Below are positions 44,403 to 56,500 of a stretch of DNA of 64,000 nucleotides, piece after piece. Below the pieces are notes generated by a model that ran no database searches, was not told the origin of the DNA, and saw only the letters and a program-made list of their open reading frames with translations. Within the stretch, counting starts at the first letter, position 1; the number at the start of each line of letters is the position of its first letter. Made by a program: the position numbers and the translations under genes. This stretch comes from Phlebopus portentosus (Eukaryota; Basidiomycota; Agaricomycetes; Boletales; Boletinellaceae), in contig JAYXKI010000014.1 in assembly GCA_037892935.1 (NCBI GenBank), forward strand, positions 310,001-374,000. Direction: 5' to 3'.

Positions 44403-47400
44403 ATGACTGGTTGGTCTCCTAAAGGACTCTTTTCGTTGGACTCATTAAGATATAATCGTCCTGTTGTACAATATCAAGATGCGAATACCAGTGACAGTTT
44501 CATCCTTCAAAAGATCCTTACCGACGTGCTGCCAGATGAATCTGAAGATGACAACGATGACTTCGAAGTCTATGAAGATTCATTTGTCAGAAGAACAGAT
44601 GCGCAAGCAGGCGAATTGAGAGAGGAAGAGCGGAATCAAACCGCTATAAAAAATGAGGTTGTGGCGGAAGCACCTTACCGCGAGAACGTTGTTGCTCAGG
44701 CGAACGTCACTGAAGCAGTGTGGGATGTAGTAGGCAGATGCGCGGCTGAGGTATGGCGCGAGGGCATTGTGGACGCAGATCAGTTCGTGCGACGGGCGGG
44801 AGGAAAGGAGTTGGACACCTTCGTTAGCATTGTACACCCAAAGGTAGCAGGTGATGACGAAGTAGACTTGTCAAACCCCCTACTCAAAGAGAAAAACTTC
44901 ATTGATGCTCATGCACTGATCGACTCAGGGTGCATGGGCTCATGCATCGACGAAGGTTTTGTCAAATGGTATGGTTTCCCCACCCAAAGGTACATTCGGC
45001 CTAGACCAGTCTTCAATGCTGACAGAACAAGCAACGAGGCTGGATTGATCAAGGAATACGTAGTCGTACGAATGTTCTTTGGGAAACATGAGGAAGAGAT
45101 TCAACTGGCAGTGACATCCTTAGCGTCAAGCAACATCTTCCTCGGACATGACTGGTTGACGAAGCATAATCCTGAGATTGATTGGAGGTTAGGAACAGTT
45201 AAGTTCACCCGTTGCCCTGATGAATGTGAGTCGCCACTGTCGAGCGAGGAGATAGATGAAGAGTTTGTGAGGAATGTGCGGATGAAGGAAGCAGCAAAAT
45301 GGCCACCTTACCTGGAGGAATACGCTGACGTCTTTAGTGAGGAATCGTTCGAACGCTTACCAAACCACCGAACATGGGACCACGCTATTGACCTGAAACC
45401 AGATTTCAAACCCAGCGACTGCAAGGTTTACCTGTTATCGCCAAAAGAACAAGAAGCGATGAGGGAGTTCATTGAGGAAAACCTAGCGTCAGGACGTATC
45501 CGACAGTCGAAGTCTCCAATGGCGTCACCATTCTTCTTTATCAAGAAAGAGGATGGGAGCTTACGAGCAATCCAAGACTATCGAAAGCTCAACGAAGGGA
45601 CGGTCAAGAACAAATACCCGTTGCCGCTGATAAATGAGCTCATTGACAAGGTTAAGGATGCAAGGTACATCACGAAGCTCGACGTTCATTGGGGATACTA
45701 CAACATCTGGATTCACGAGGGAGATGAGTGGAAGGCAGCATTCCGGACAAATCTAGGCTTATTCGAACCTACAGTCATATTCTTCGGCTTGTGTAATGCG
45801 CCAGCAACGTTCCAAGGCTTTATGAATGACATCTTTCGGGAGCTAATTCATGAGGGTATCGTCATCATTTACCTCGATGACATTCTCATCTTCTCGAATG
45901 ATCTAGAAGAACATCGCAGACGCACCAAACGAGTCTTTGAGATCCTTCGCCAAAATGGACTTTTCCTAAAGCCGCAGAAGTGCGAGTTCGAAGTTGACAC
46001 AGTCAAGTACCTCGGACACATTATTGGCAATGGCGAAGTTCGAATGGATCCCAAGAAGACGACAGCAGTACAGGACTGGCCAGTTCCAGGGAACGTCCAC
46101 GAACTGCAACAATTCCTGGGATTAGGAAATTGGTTGCGACGTTTTGTTAAGGATTACAGTTCGGTCATCAAACCCTTGACTACCCTAACAGGTAAGGTGG
46201 AATGGAAATGGGGTGAAGATGAGCAGGCAGCGTTTGAGGAATTGAAGCATCGTTTGAGTAGTCCTCCCGTGTTAGCGATACCCAACAACAAGGACCCTTT
46301 CCGTGTAGAAGCAGATGCGTCGGACTTTGCGACTGGTGGAGTCCTTCTCCAGAAACAAGACGGCAAATGGAAGGTGATCGCTTATCGGTCGTCAACATTC
46401 CTAGAGGCAGAGCAAAATTATGAGATTTACGACAAGGAAATGCTCACCATCGTTCAAGCCCTAAAGGAATGACGACAATATCTCCAGGGAGCTAACCAAC
46501 CTTTTGAGGTATGGACAGACCATGCAAATCTAACGTACTTCCGATCACCGCAGAAGTTAAATCATCGACAAGCTTGTTGGCGACTCGATTTAGCTGAGTT
46601 CGATTTCACGCTAGTCCATAAACCCGGAAAGACGTTGGGAAAAGCTGATCTGTTGTCACGCCGGGCAGATTATGACAAGGGCGAGCGTGATAATGAGAAC
46701 GTGACTTTTGTCAAGAAGGAATGGCTGGTTAGAGGAATGGTTCAGATGTCAAGAGAAATACTCGTTGAAAAGGTCGTGGAAGCGCAGAGACAAGAGGATG
46801 AGGGAGTGAGGCTGAAGGACGTCGAGAAGAGAGGGGACATGTGGAGAAAGGGCCGCCGGCTATACATACCAGCGAGCATCAGAGAGGATGTCATGAAGGA
46901 ACACCATGACTCGACCCTAGCAGGACATCCAGGAGCAACAAAGACGATCCAGCTGATAGCACACAGGTACTGGTGGCCAAGGATGAGTGCAGATGTGTGG
47001 GTGTATGTGCAGGGGTGTGATCGTTGTCAGCAGACGAAGGCTCTAAGGACAACGAGAGCAAAGGTTTTGCACCCTAACGAGGTGCCAGAGGCACCATGGC
47101 AGATTGTCACGGTCGACCTAATCGGAGAGTTGCCAGAATTGAATGGGTTCAATGCGATTTGTGTAGTGGTCGATCGCTTTAGCAAACAAATCCATGCGAT
47201 TTCAACAACGACAAAGTTAACAGCGGAAGGCATGGCTAGGATCTACAGAGACCACGTCTTTCGATTACATGGACTACCACGGAAGATCATTCATGACCGA
47301 GGGGTGCAATTCGACGCGAAGATGATGAAGGAGTTGTACAAGCTCCTCCACATTGAAGGCAACCCATCGACAGCATATCATCCACAAACTGATGGACAGA

Positions 47401-48260
47401 CAGAGCGGGTTAATCAGGAACTGGAACAATACCTGCAGCTATACGTCAACCATCGGCAGTCAGACTGGGCGGACTGGCTGGCTCTCGCAGAATTCGCATA
47501 CAACAACCGCGAACATTCAGCGACGAAGCTATCTCCCTTCTTCATCAATACGGGAATGCACCCCTTAGACTTTACGGGAGTCAGAATGGCATCATCGAAC
47601 CTGTCACCAGAAGAATTTGCCAAGCATGTCAAGGAGGTGCACGAACTCGCTCAAGGTAACCTAACCCAAGCAAACGAAGACATGAAGCGTTTCTACGACC
47701 GCCATGCTGGGAAGTCCATTACCTATGAGGCAGGGCAGAAAGTCTTCTTAGATGGATGAAATATCAAGACGATCCGACCGACGAAGAAGATGGATGATAA
47801 ATGGTTTGGTCCCTTCGAGGTAGTGGAAAAGGTTAGTGCAAGCGCATACAGACTCAAACTACTGAAGACCTGGAAGAAGGTCCATCCAGTTTTCAATGAG
47901 ATCTTGCTCAAACCAGCCGTCCAACCATCCTTTGAATTGCAGAAGAAACCACCTCCACCACCGCCAGTGATCATTGATGAGCAGGAAGAGTACGAGGTTG
48001 AAGAAATACTCGACTCGCATCTGCATCGAGGCAAGCTCCAATTCTTGGTCAAGTGGGTTGGATATGAGGAAGCGACTTGGCAGCCAGAATCCGACGTCAA
48101 GGATAATGCACAGGAGTCAATTCAAGAATTCTACCGCAAACATCCTGGAGCTCCAAGGAAGTTAATAATACCTCGACAAAGCCTGCGAGCGCTGTACAAG
48201 TTCACGTCCTCAGAAGGCTTATGTGGTTGGTCGGGATGCCCAACCTTGAAGGGGGGGTGA
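44403..48260 (+). pseudogene. Pol of element C: protease, RT, RNase H, integrase, chromodomain, with two TGA stops
   Basis: A single frame from 44403 to 48260 holds all Pol domains. These are protease ALIDSGCMGSCIDEGF, RT with YLDDILIF, RNase H EADASDFATGG, the integrase zinc module and DDE core (IIHDRGVQFDA, TAYHPQTDGQTERVNQ), and a chromodomain (FLVKWVGYEEATWQPE). It is broken by TGA at 46470-46472, where copy A has TGG, and by TGA at 47757-47759, where copy A has CGA. Each is one G-to-A or C-to-T change. The zinc-module residue pattern is kept. The final stop abuts the 3' LTR at 48261. Confidence 0.92.
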
Positions 48261-48719
48261 TGTAAGGACTCGAACATTTTCCTTTTCTTTTCTGACATCA
48301 TCATTTATTTTAATATTCTTTTCCTTTTCTTTTTCTTTTTCTTATGCGCTTATTCATCCTTTTGCCGGAACATTCCACAATGTTCTATCACGCTCACTAA
48401 TCATCCCATTCCTTGTCATGTGACTTCCCATTAGAGTAGACCTTTCCCGCGCCCAAAGTCTATATAAGTAGATAGTTTGACTCTTTCGTTCCTTGTCTTT
48501 CTATTCTACTTACCTTCACTGCGACCTAGGTATCTACTCTTGTATTATTAGTTTGCTAAATTCTACTTACCTTCACTGCGACCTAGCGTTCAACGGTCTG
48601 GACTTAAGCCTCGTCTTAGCTGTCTTGACCTGAGCGACGTGTTTGGGATTATCTCATTCACGCTTGTTTGTTGTTATGTTGGCCTGCCTCGACTCAGTCC
48701 TTGAGCCGTCCACCTAACA
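48261..48719 (+). repeat. 3' LTR of element C
   Basis: 459 bp, followed by AGGTG (48720-48724). Compared with the 5' LTR of C it keeps more CpG (for example CCCGCGCCC against CCCATGCCC). Confidence 0.92.
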
Positions 48720-49030
48720 AGGTGACCGATGCCATCATGTGTGATGCTCTGCACAAACTGCGACAGTTCCTGAGACTGAGCAAATTCAGCAACAATATGC
48801 CTACACAAGTCGATGGCCTCCTAGGTATGGCACTGCAAGATTACTGCATGAACTCACACAGTGCATTGGCCATGCTGTGTGGGACATGGAATGCACTCAT
48901 GCACATCTTCAGGCTAGTGCTGAATGGACCTGTAAGGCAATTAGCTTCTTATGTTGAGCCACCGAATTGTGGATGTGTATGCATCCACATTCTGAACCAT
49001 CTCTCACCTTGCAGATTGCAATGGCTTTAG
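48720..49030 (-). pseudogene. Decayed Argonaute N-terminal fragment right of element C
   Basis: About 48824-48925 matches 39930-40025 of the middle remnant in the same orientation (shared word GGCACTG, then GATTACTGCAT). On the minus strand it reads MCMSAFHVPHSMANALCEFM against MYMSAFHILQSMANALREFM there. It therefore belongs to another copy of the Argonaute N/L1 region. The AGGTG duplication shows that element C entered this repeat. Confidence 0.6.
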
Positions 49031-49985
49031 GCCACTTCATTACCTTTCCTTTTAATTGTTGTTCTGGCTGTTGGGAGGTCTGTAGTTCTTGGACACCTCT
49101 GTCTCTGTCGTAGCGGGCAGCCTAGGTGTAGAGGCAGTATGTTGAGTGCTGCTGAACCTGTGCACTTAGCCAGGGCAGCACCTATTATACTGTGGCTGTT
49201 TGCCAGCCAGCTGGAGGTGTGCTATGCACTGCTGAACCTGTGCCACTTAGCTGGGGTGGTGCTAGTGCACTCTGACCTTGTGTTAACCAGTTTGAGCCTT
49301 GAAGCCAGTGGAAGTTCCTTTGTCCTGTCAACAGTGTTTAGTGTTAACACTTTTGACCATTTATTATCTCTGACAAGTAGCATTGGTCTATATTAGTATA
49401 GGTGCACATGAGTGTATGCCTAGCTTACATAGTTTCTATAGTAAGCTGTACATGTAAATAGTCACATGTGCTTATGAGTCTGTAAGTGATATACATAGAT
49501 ATATTGAAATTTGCTGTATTATATTTAAATTTAATAAAAATTAAATATATTTTCTGATATACCAGTGGTCTCTAATAAGTGCTATCTTCTATTTGTGATA
49601 ATAGACAACTATCTATATCTTTAATATGCTATGATAATATATCATCTATAAGAACCTATTAATTATAAGCATCTAATATCAGCTATAAACTTGTAGTAAT
49701 TACTATAAGACACTATACACTATGTGCTAGTAGTACTATAATCCTGTACCAGTTACTATAGGCTGCTATATATTATGCACTATTTATCTCTTTCTAGCAC
49801 TATGAAATATTGACTATATAACTATAGTGCCTATATACTGTTACAGTCCTCTCTATAGTAGGGGGGTCATGATAAATCACTATGGACTGCTAACCTACTA
49901 TAGGCTGCTATATAGCAGCCAATAGTGGTGAGTAGCAGAGAGTAGCAGGGAGTAGCAGTGGATATTTTGGACTGTTTTCCTGATG
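49031..49985. other. AT-rich, gene-free stretch
   Basis: Around 49140-49260 a 32-bp word GCTGAACCTGTGC(C)ACTTAGC with flanks occurs twice. From 49490 to 49870 the sequence is AT-rich with many CTATA and GCTATATA words, like the region at 13,680-14,060. The plus frame 49139-49396 has no motif. Confidence 0.5.
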
Positions 49986-50542
49986 AAGTGCAACCATGCT
50001 TTCCACCCAGAAATGCACGGCATACAGTGGCCACATCAAATTGATGGGCACCCACTTGGGCCAAAGGTCCTCAAGTCTCTTTCTAGCAGTCTATGAAATT
50101 TAAGAAGTCAGAACAGAACAAAGAGAATAGATGAAGACAGAAAAGAAGGTGCACCTGAATCTTACACATTTCCTCTGCCCTCTCAACGGACTGCGTAACG
50201 GTTATCCTCATGAACTGTCTCTGATCTACGTCCTTATATAAACACTTGATGATCTGGACCTGGTTTCTAACACTATAAAGCCACATGTCACTAAACACAA
50301 AGCCCTCTGCTGAGACAGGGATCTCATCAAACAGCAGCTGTTGATGCTGCTGTTGTTGCTGTTGCTGTTGTTGCTGTTGTTGCTATTGTTGTTGCTGTTG
50401 TTGGGACATAACAGAGAGAAGAGAGGATAGATGAACAGAACATATCACAAACCACATTTTACACGTCGAAAATTCGAGACACCAAGTCTAACTCTATTGG
50501 GAGTGTGACTGCAGATAGTTACAATTTCAAGAACCCGGGAGA
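49986..50542 (-). pseudogene. Inverted, decayed copy of the first exons of the element D antisense gene
   Basis: On the minus strand it repeats the promoter, poly-Gln start and exon 1 of the gene at 51041, then the first intron and part of exon 2, and stops matching near 49986. It reads FDEIPVSAEGFVFSDMWLYS against FDEIPVSAEGFVFSDTWLYG in the other arm. The poly-Gln tract contains a TAG where the other arm has CAG or CAA. Nearly every difference is C-to-T or G-to-A, mostly at CpG. Confidence 0.85.
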
Positions 50543-50906
50543 TGTAAGAAGCATTGACAAGCTAGGTCTGAGATTGTGCATGTGACATGTGTTCTGTGGT
50601 AATCTGCATCATAACAGCGGAACTCAGTGTAGATTGACTCAATTTAAAGTGGTACAGACTACTGTAGCCTCTCGCATTCGACTGCTGCTTAGGAAGAACT
50701 TTCGATGCTCGGAATCCACTAAGAGCAGCCGATCAGATGCTCGAGCTACCCAGTCAAAAACTTATAAAGGCTGACTTAGCTCGCCCATCTTACTAAAACT
50801 CAGGCACAAGAGGTAAATTGAAGGATCTGCAATTGGCCCCCGATGCCCTCAAGCTTCAACCTGATATGATGCGCTCTAGCTTTTCCCTTTTGAGTCCTAT
50901 ATGCGT

Positions 50907-51477
50907 TCTCCCGGTTTCTTGAAATTGTGACTGTCCGCAGTCACACTCCCAATAGGGTTAGACTCAGCGTCTCTAGATTCTCAACGCGTAAAACGCGGTT
51001 CGCGACGCATTCCGTTTATCTATCCTCTCTTCTCTCCGTCATGTCCCAACAACAGCAACAACAACAGCGACAACAGCAACAACAACAGCGACAACAGCGA
51101 CAACAGCAACAGCAGCAACAACAGCCACTGTTCGACGAGATCCCTGTCTCAGCGGAGGGCTTCGTGTTCAGTGACACGTGGCTTTACGGTGTTGGAAACC
51201 AGGTCCAGGTCATCGAGCGTTTGCACGAGGACGTGGATCAGAGACGGTTCGTGAGGATGACCGTTGCGCAGTCCGTTGAGAGGGCGGAGGAAATGCGTGA
51301 GATCCAGGTGCGCTTTCTTTTCTGTCTTCATCTATTCTCTTCATTCCGTTCCGACTTCCTGAACTTCATAGACTGCGAGAAAGAGACTCGAGGACCTTCG
51401 GCCCGAGTGGGTGCCTATCGATTTGATGTGGCCGCTGTATGCCGCGCGTTTCTGGGCGGAAAGTGTGGTTGCGCTTG
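50907..51477. repeat. Right arm of a 0.56-kb inverted repeat, spacer about 364 bp
   Basis: Pairs with 49986-50542. The two arms face away from each other, so the shared upstream sequences (CAGTCACACTCCCAATAG) flank a spacer at 50543-50906. The spacer has no recognisable gene. Confidence 0.85.
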
Positions 51478-52982
51478 CGGATCGTTGCGCAACCCTCAAC
51501 ATCAACTGCGACCAGCTCGATGCGCTCAAGGCTTCGTACCTCGAGGACGAAAAGCGTTCGAAGCCGGACACCGAAGTCTACGTTCAGCAATGGCGCGCGG
51601 GTTTGACCGGTCTAGAAGGGGCGATTGGTCGTCACCGCGATCTGCTACGGCCACTGGTTGGCCATTTTGACGAAAGGAAGGACGAGCTGGAGAATACGGT
51701 CATGAAGATCGATCTGGACCAGGTGAGTGCTCATTCTCGCTTCTTCTTCAAATCTTGCTAACTGTTGAACTTCTAGCTATGGCGGATGTTTTGGGTCGGT
51801 CGTCGTCCTCCCGGCACGGAGATTGATGACGTCTGGACCGAATTCGGGTGGCTCGCTTGGGCGGAGATCCGGGGAATCCTCCTCTCAGCGCCGCTGAAGA
51901 GTCACGTCCACGAGGCCCTGCGGTGCTGGACTGCGTATGAGGAGAAGTGCTGCCCGTGCTCGGTCAAAGCCACAGACGCCCTCGTTGCGCTGCGTTCCGA
52001 TGCGCATCTCGGCAGATCGGGCCCCTTTTCGTCGGGTATATCCGAATTGACCGAGTCTGCCCTCAGGACGCTGCTGGGTCGTCAAGACTTGAGTCAGGTG
52101 GAGCGGGAGTCCGTCATCAGCGAGCTGGAAGATCGTGCGGACCGAGTTTCGTACTTGAGCGAGCTGGAGAAGATGGCAAGCGTGGTCAGGGTTCCGTCGC
52201 CGTCTTCGGATCGCGAGGGAGATGAGAGGCCCACGAAGCGGCCTCGGATTGTCGATTATTCGAGCAACGAGGAGTCGGTAGAGGGGAACTGCAACAACAG
52301 CAGCAGCAACATTCCTTCTGCTGCCAACGGTTTCTCTTCAGGGGGTCCGGCTGGAGATGACGACTTTGGGGCTTTTGACGAAGCGCCCCTCTTTCTTCCG
52401 GATGGTGCTGTCAGCGAGAGCAACAGCAGCAACAGCAATCCTCCGGCTGTGAGCGAGTCTCCGAGTGCAGAACGAATGGAAGAGGATGAGGGAAGCCAAG
52501 GCGATGGCGGGGACGGTAGCAGCAGTAGCAGCAGCAGCAGCAATTTGTCTGCTGGTGGCTGGGTCGTGCATGATGAGGGGTGTGAGAGGTGCGCGAGGAC
52601 AGGCCGGGTCTGTGAGGGTTTCCCTGGGCAGGCCTGTGATTACTGCCGCACGAAGGCCAGGCGGCGATGCGAGCTGGCTATGCATGGGAGGGCTGCGCGT
52701 CGCCTGCGGAACGAGCAGGTGGAACGCAAGACGCGCGAAGCTCGTCAGCGCGCAATGGCGCAGGTGCTGAGGATGCTGGTTGCGCCTGTCCTCGAGGTGA
52801 GTGACATCAAGGAGTTGGTCACCGGGACGGAGGAGAGCGCCGTCCATTTCCGGATGGCGGCCTTGGAGAGGTGCGCGTGCGTGTTGTTCTGCGCTGCGGA
52901 TCAACTGCGCAACCTAGCGGAGGAGATGCTGGCCGAGACCAGTGCGCTAGAAAGGGTGGTAAGGGGTGAGGAGGAAGAGTAA
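51041..52982 (+). CDS. Antisense multi-exon gene of element D, Zn2Cys6-like cluster, about 607 aa
   Basis: Exons 51041-51307, 51372-51722 and 51777-52982 give 608 codons; both introns are phase 0 with GT..AG ends. The strand is opposite to the gag-pol of element D. An N-terminal Gln/Arg tract (residues about 4-29, CAA/CAG repeats) is followed by a folded-looking region (EDVDQRRFVRMTVAQSVERA), a helix-rich part in exon 2 and a basic patch (RPTKRPRIVD). Ser/Asn-rich stretches come next. The cluster CX2CX6CX7CX2CX6C starts at residue about 475 (CERCARTGRVC). A helical tail (LERCACVLFCAADQLRNLAE) ends in acid residues. No stop interrupts it although gag-pol next to it has five. The order low-complexity, basic patch, zinc cluster, helical tail is the same as in element B. 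A DNA-binding or RNA-related regulator is inference. Confidence 0.8.
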
Positions 52983-53059
52983 GGAGTAAGAGGAGTGAGG
53001 AGAGGGGGTAGAGTGCGTCAAAACGATGCTTTTTCGTCTAGTGTCCCCTCATGGGACGA

Positions 53060-53060
<1 letters not shown>

Positions 53061-53098
<38 letters not shown>
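53061..53098. repeat. Poly(A) run of about 38 nt after a short hairpin
   Basis: About 80 bp past the stop of the antisense gene the hairpin GTCCC-CTCAT-GGGAC (53041-53055) precedes GAATAAAAA and a long A run. It may mark the 3' end of the antisense transcript. A similar A-rich patch follows the element B gene at 26968-27003. Confidence 0.7.
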
Positions 53099-53100
<2 letters not shown>

Positions 53101-53585
53101 AAAAGAAGAAAAAGAAAAAAAATAATTTGAACTTTTGTATATATATAGTTTTTGTGCGTTTTTGAATGTTATGAATTTTTGTTTGCGGTTTTGACGTTTG
53201 GGGTGAAGGTAAATGAGGCGAGGTCGAAGAATAATGGAAGAATGAGGATTGAGATATGAGAAAATGAGAGATTAGAGAAAATAAGCGGTGATTATTGAGT
53301 CGAAAGGACTGAGAGAAAATAAGCTAGTTGCGCTGTTTTGCGCAGCGCTACGCCGGGTTGCGATTCGCAACTGAGCATATGAAGGTGAACACGCGGTTGA
53401 ACGCGTATCTCGGTTTGCGCGAACACTTTCCGAGGGTCTAAATGCGGTTGAGCGCGAATAATTCGAAGGAAGGAAAAATCGAGAGGAAAATCGGGAGAGG
53501 AATGAAATGAAACAAATAATCGAAAGGATCTAATAGAAGAAGAATGTCAGTGGTTTGCATGGAGGGCATCAGAACTGAATGGTGT
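53099..53585. other. Spacer between the antisense gene and pol of element D
   Basis: No gene is seen. The stretch is rich in GAAA/GAGA words, with GCGC-containing short palindromes at about 53330-53345. It probably holds the convergent 3' ends of both transcription units. Confidence 0.4.
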
Positions 53586-56500
53586 TTATAAGTTGAGGTT
53601 TTGAGATTCCGACTGGGCGTCGGAAACGTCGTCTTCTTCTGGTTTGATTGGGGGGTTGGCGTCGTCCTCGAGTTCGTCATCTGCTGCGTTTACGAGTTTA
53701 GTAACGGGTACAGAGAGATTCGAATGAGGAAAGTAAGGAATCAGGCGAAATGCAGCTACTCGGATCTTCGAGACTGATCCGTCGAGTTCCGCAATGACAT
53801 ATGAACCGGCCTTTGTTTTGCGTACTACCACGTAGGGTCCTAGGTATCGGGGCTTCGTCTTGCGATTAAGTTCCATTTTGATGCGCGTATTTCACAACAA
53901 AACGAGTCGTCCTGGCTGGAAGTCGTAGTCTTTGATTTTGGCCTTGTTGATCTCTTCGAATTGTCGTGCGTATGCATGCCGGGCATCGGAAACTAGTCTG
54001 GCGATTCGATCCAGTTCCTCAGGACGCTTCTGGAGCTGCTTCGCGCGGGTTGCGATGAGTTCCGCAGTTGGAACAGGTGTATCGACCGGGGGGGCTAAGT
54101 ACGTGGCTTCGGCGAGGTCAAAAGGTAGAATAGGCTCTACTCTGTGTACCATGTAATACGGGGACATTCCGGTCGCCTTCTGGATGGTGATTCTTTCTGC
54201 CCAAAATACTGAGTAAGCTTGGTCGCTCCATCATTTGTCATTACCGTCTACAGCCTTTATCAGGGCTTCCTGCACATCGTAGTGGCGTCTTTCTACAATT
54301 CTATTGGCGCGAGAGTTGTATGCTGAGATGCGTATGTGATTGATGTGATATCGATCCTTGAGGTAATCGAGTGCTGCGATGAACGGTTTCCCATTATCTG
54401 TTACGAGCTCGGGACAAGCGCCGTATCGGCAAAGGAGGTCTTGGAAAATGAACTGGGCTATCGCTTTGCCAGTTTCTTCACGCAAGAGTCAAAATTCGGG
54501 GTAACCAGATAAAGCGCATCGGGCTTGTACGATGTACCGGTATCCTTCAGACTTCGGCATTACCTTGGTGTCGATGTGTATGCGCTGGAAAATCGATGGT
54601 ATTGTTGGTACGACCGGAGGAATTAGAATGTTCTTCATCTGGCGAACTTGGCACTCATGACAGGTGCGCATGTAGTATTTGACGTCAGGACCGAGGGTAG
54701 GCCACCAAAATCGTTCCAGGAGTCGAATTCGAACAGAGTATACTCCCTTGTGGCCTAGATCGTCATGCGCTTGCTTTACGAGGTTCCATCTGCGTTCCAG
54801 TTCGATTACGACCTGGTGTCGTCCGTTCCGCACCTTCTTCCACAAATGTCCGTCTCTAGCGAAGAAATTTGCCGCGTACCTGATTAGTGCTGCATAGCCA
54901 CGATCGTCTAACTGATCCGGTCGCTTCTGGCCGATCAAGAAGCTCTTGACGTCATCCAAGCGAGCGTCTTTCGGGTTAGCTTTCTCGGAGCTGGGAAACA
55001 AGGTCAACGCGATGTCAGTCATCTTCGGAAAGTCAGAGCTGCCGTTTCCCTTCCGGTGTTTACTGTTCGATCTCTCGAGGTATCCTACTGATCCGAGAGT
55101 TGCTTGTGCATTTCCAGGGCTCGATGGGAGTCGTTTCGCTTGGTTGTGCGCACGTAAGTCTGCGCAATACGTCGTAACCGGGTTTTCGATGTAGAATCCA
55201 TACGTGTCATCTATCCACTCTTCGTATCCTTCGTCCGGAGGTGGATCTTCGGGTGCTGGGGGTCGTCGAGAAAGTCCGTCGGTGCATTTGAAGTCCGCCG
55301 CCGGGATGTGGCGAATCTTGAAGTCGAATAGAAGTATCCCGGCGATCCAGCGGTTGATCGTAGCATTTGGTTGTAAGTCCGGGTTGTTAATCATACCTTT
55401 GATGTATGCTGCGTCCATTTCTACGACAAGCTTGCACACTCCGATGAGATATAGTCGCATGGCGTGTAACGTACGAAATAGTCCGTAAAGTTCGATTTTC
55501 GGTTGGGAGTATGTTGCTTGCGTGGCATTCCAGTTTATGGAACCGAAGCGATTAATCCTTCTTCGTCCATCTACGTGTTCTTGACCCAAATACCATCCTA
55601 CTCCGATAATCGACGAATCCACCGCAAGTACAACTTCGAGTTCCGATTGATAGTCTATTGCGCATAGAGCTGGACACCTAATGACCGCTTCTTTCAACTC
55701 GTTCATTGATTCCTGTTCTTCGTCTGTCCAATCGAAAATGTTGTTCTTCCGAGTGAGTCGATTGAGGGGGCGTGCTATCTTGGCGAAATCCTTAATGAAA
55801 ATTCGCAGGACTCCCACTGTTCCGAGGAATCCTTTGACTTCGGTTACCGATCGGCATGGCGGCCAGTTACTGACCTTCTGGACTTTCGATTCATCTGGCT
55901 CTCGTCCATAATATGTCAGTTTGTGTCCGAGAAATACGATTGACTCGACGCCGATCTCCATTTTCTTTCCCGAGTACGTCCCTCCCACTGCCTTGACTCG
56001 CTGCAAAATTCGATTTACGTCGCATATATGCTCATAAATAAATCGCCTAATCCCTGGATTCTCTGGCAGGGTTTTGTAAGAGCCATCCGGGAGTTCGTAG
56101 CGCGTTTTGGGACCTAATCCGGGCGAATTGTCTGCATACGGATCGGTACAGTGCGGAATCTCGTCTTGTAGGATGAAAGCGACGTCATTGTGCATAATCT
56201 GAAGGGAATTCGTGTATCCCATCGGGAGAACCGTCATTCTGAACGTCCCCAAGGGAGTCTGAAATGTTGTGAGATCTCGAGAGCATTCGTCTAGAACTCG
56301 CTGGTCAAAAGCCACATAGAAATCGAGGCTCGAATAACAACTTCGTCCGCTGCAACGCTCCGCAATGGTCTCTATATTCGGCGGAATGGCTGAGTCTCGG
56401 ACGGAAATGCCATTCATGTCTTGCAGGTCGAGTATAAATCGAAGGGAGACTCCATCTTTCTTGACTAGGCAAAACTATCGTGATCGGTACGAGGAGTTAG

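Larger units (their letters stand above)
40455..48719 (+). mobile_element. Element C: second copy of the element A family, interrupted by element G
   Basis: LTRs of 459 bp at 40455-40913 and 48261-48719, target duplication AGGTG at 40450-40454 and 48720-48724. The LTRs differ at about 11 sites, all transitions (about 97.6 percent identity), so this insertion looks older than A. Gag is split by a 1.6-kb insertion. Pol has two premature TGA codons. It is not autonomous. Confidence 0.95.
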
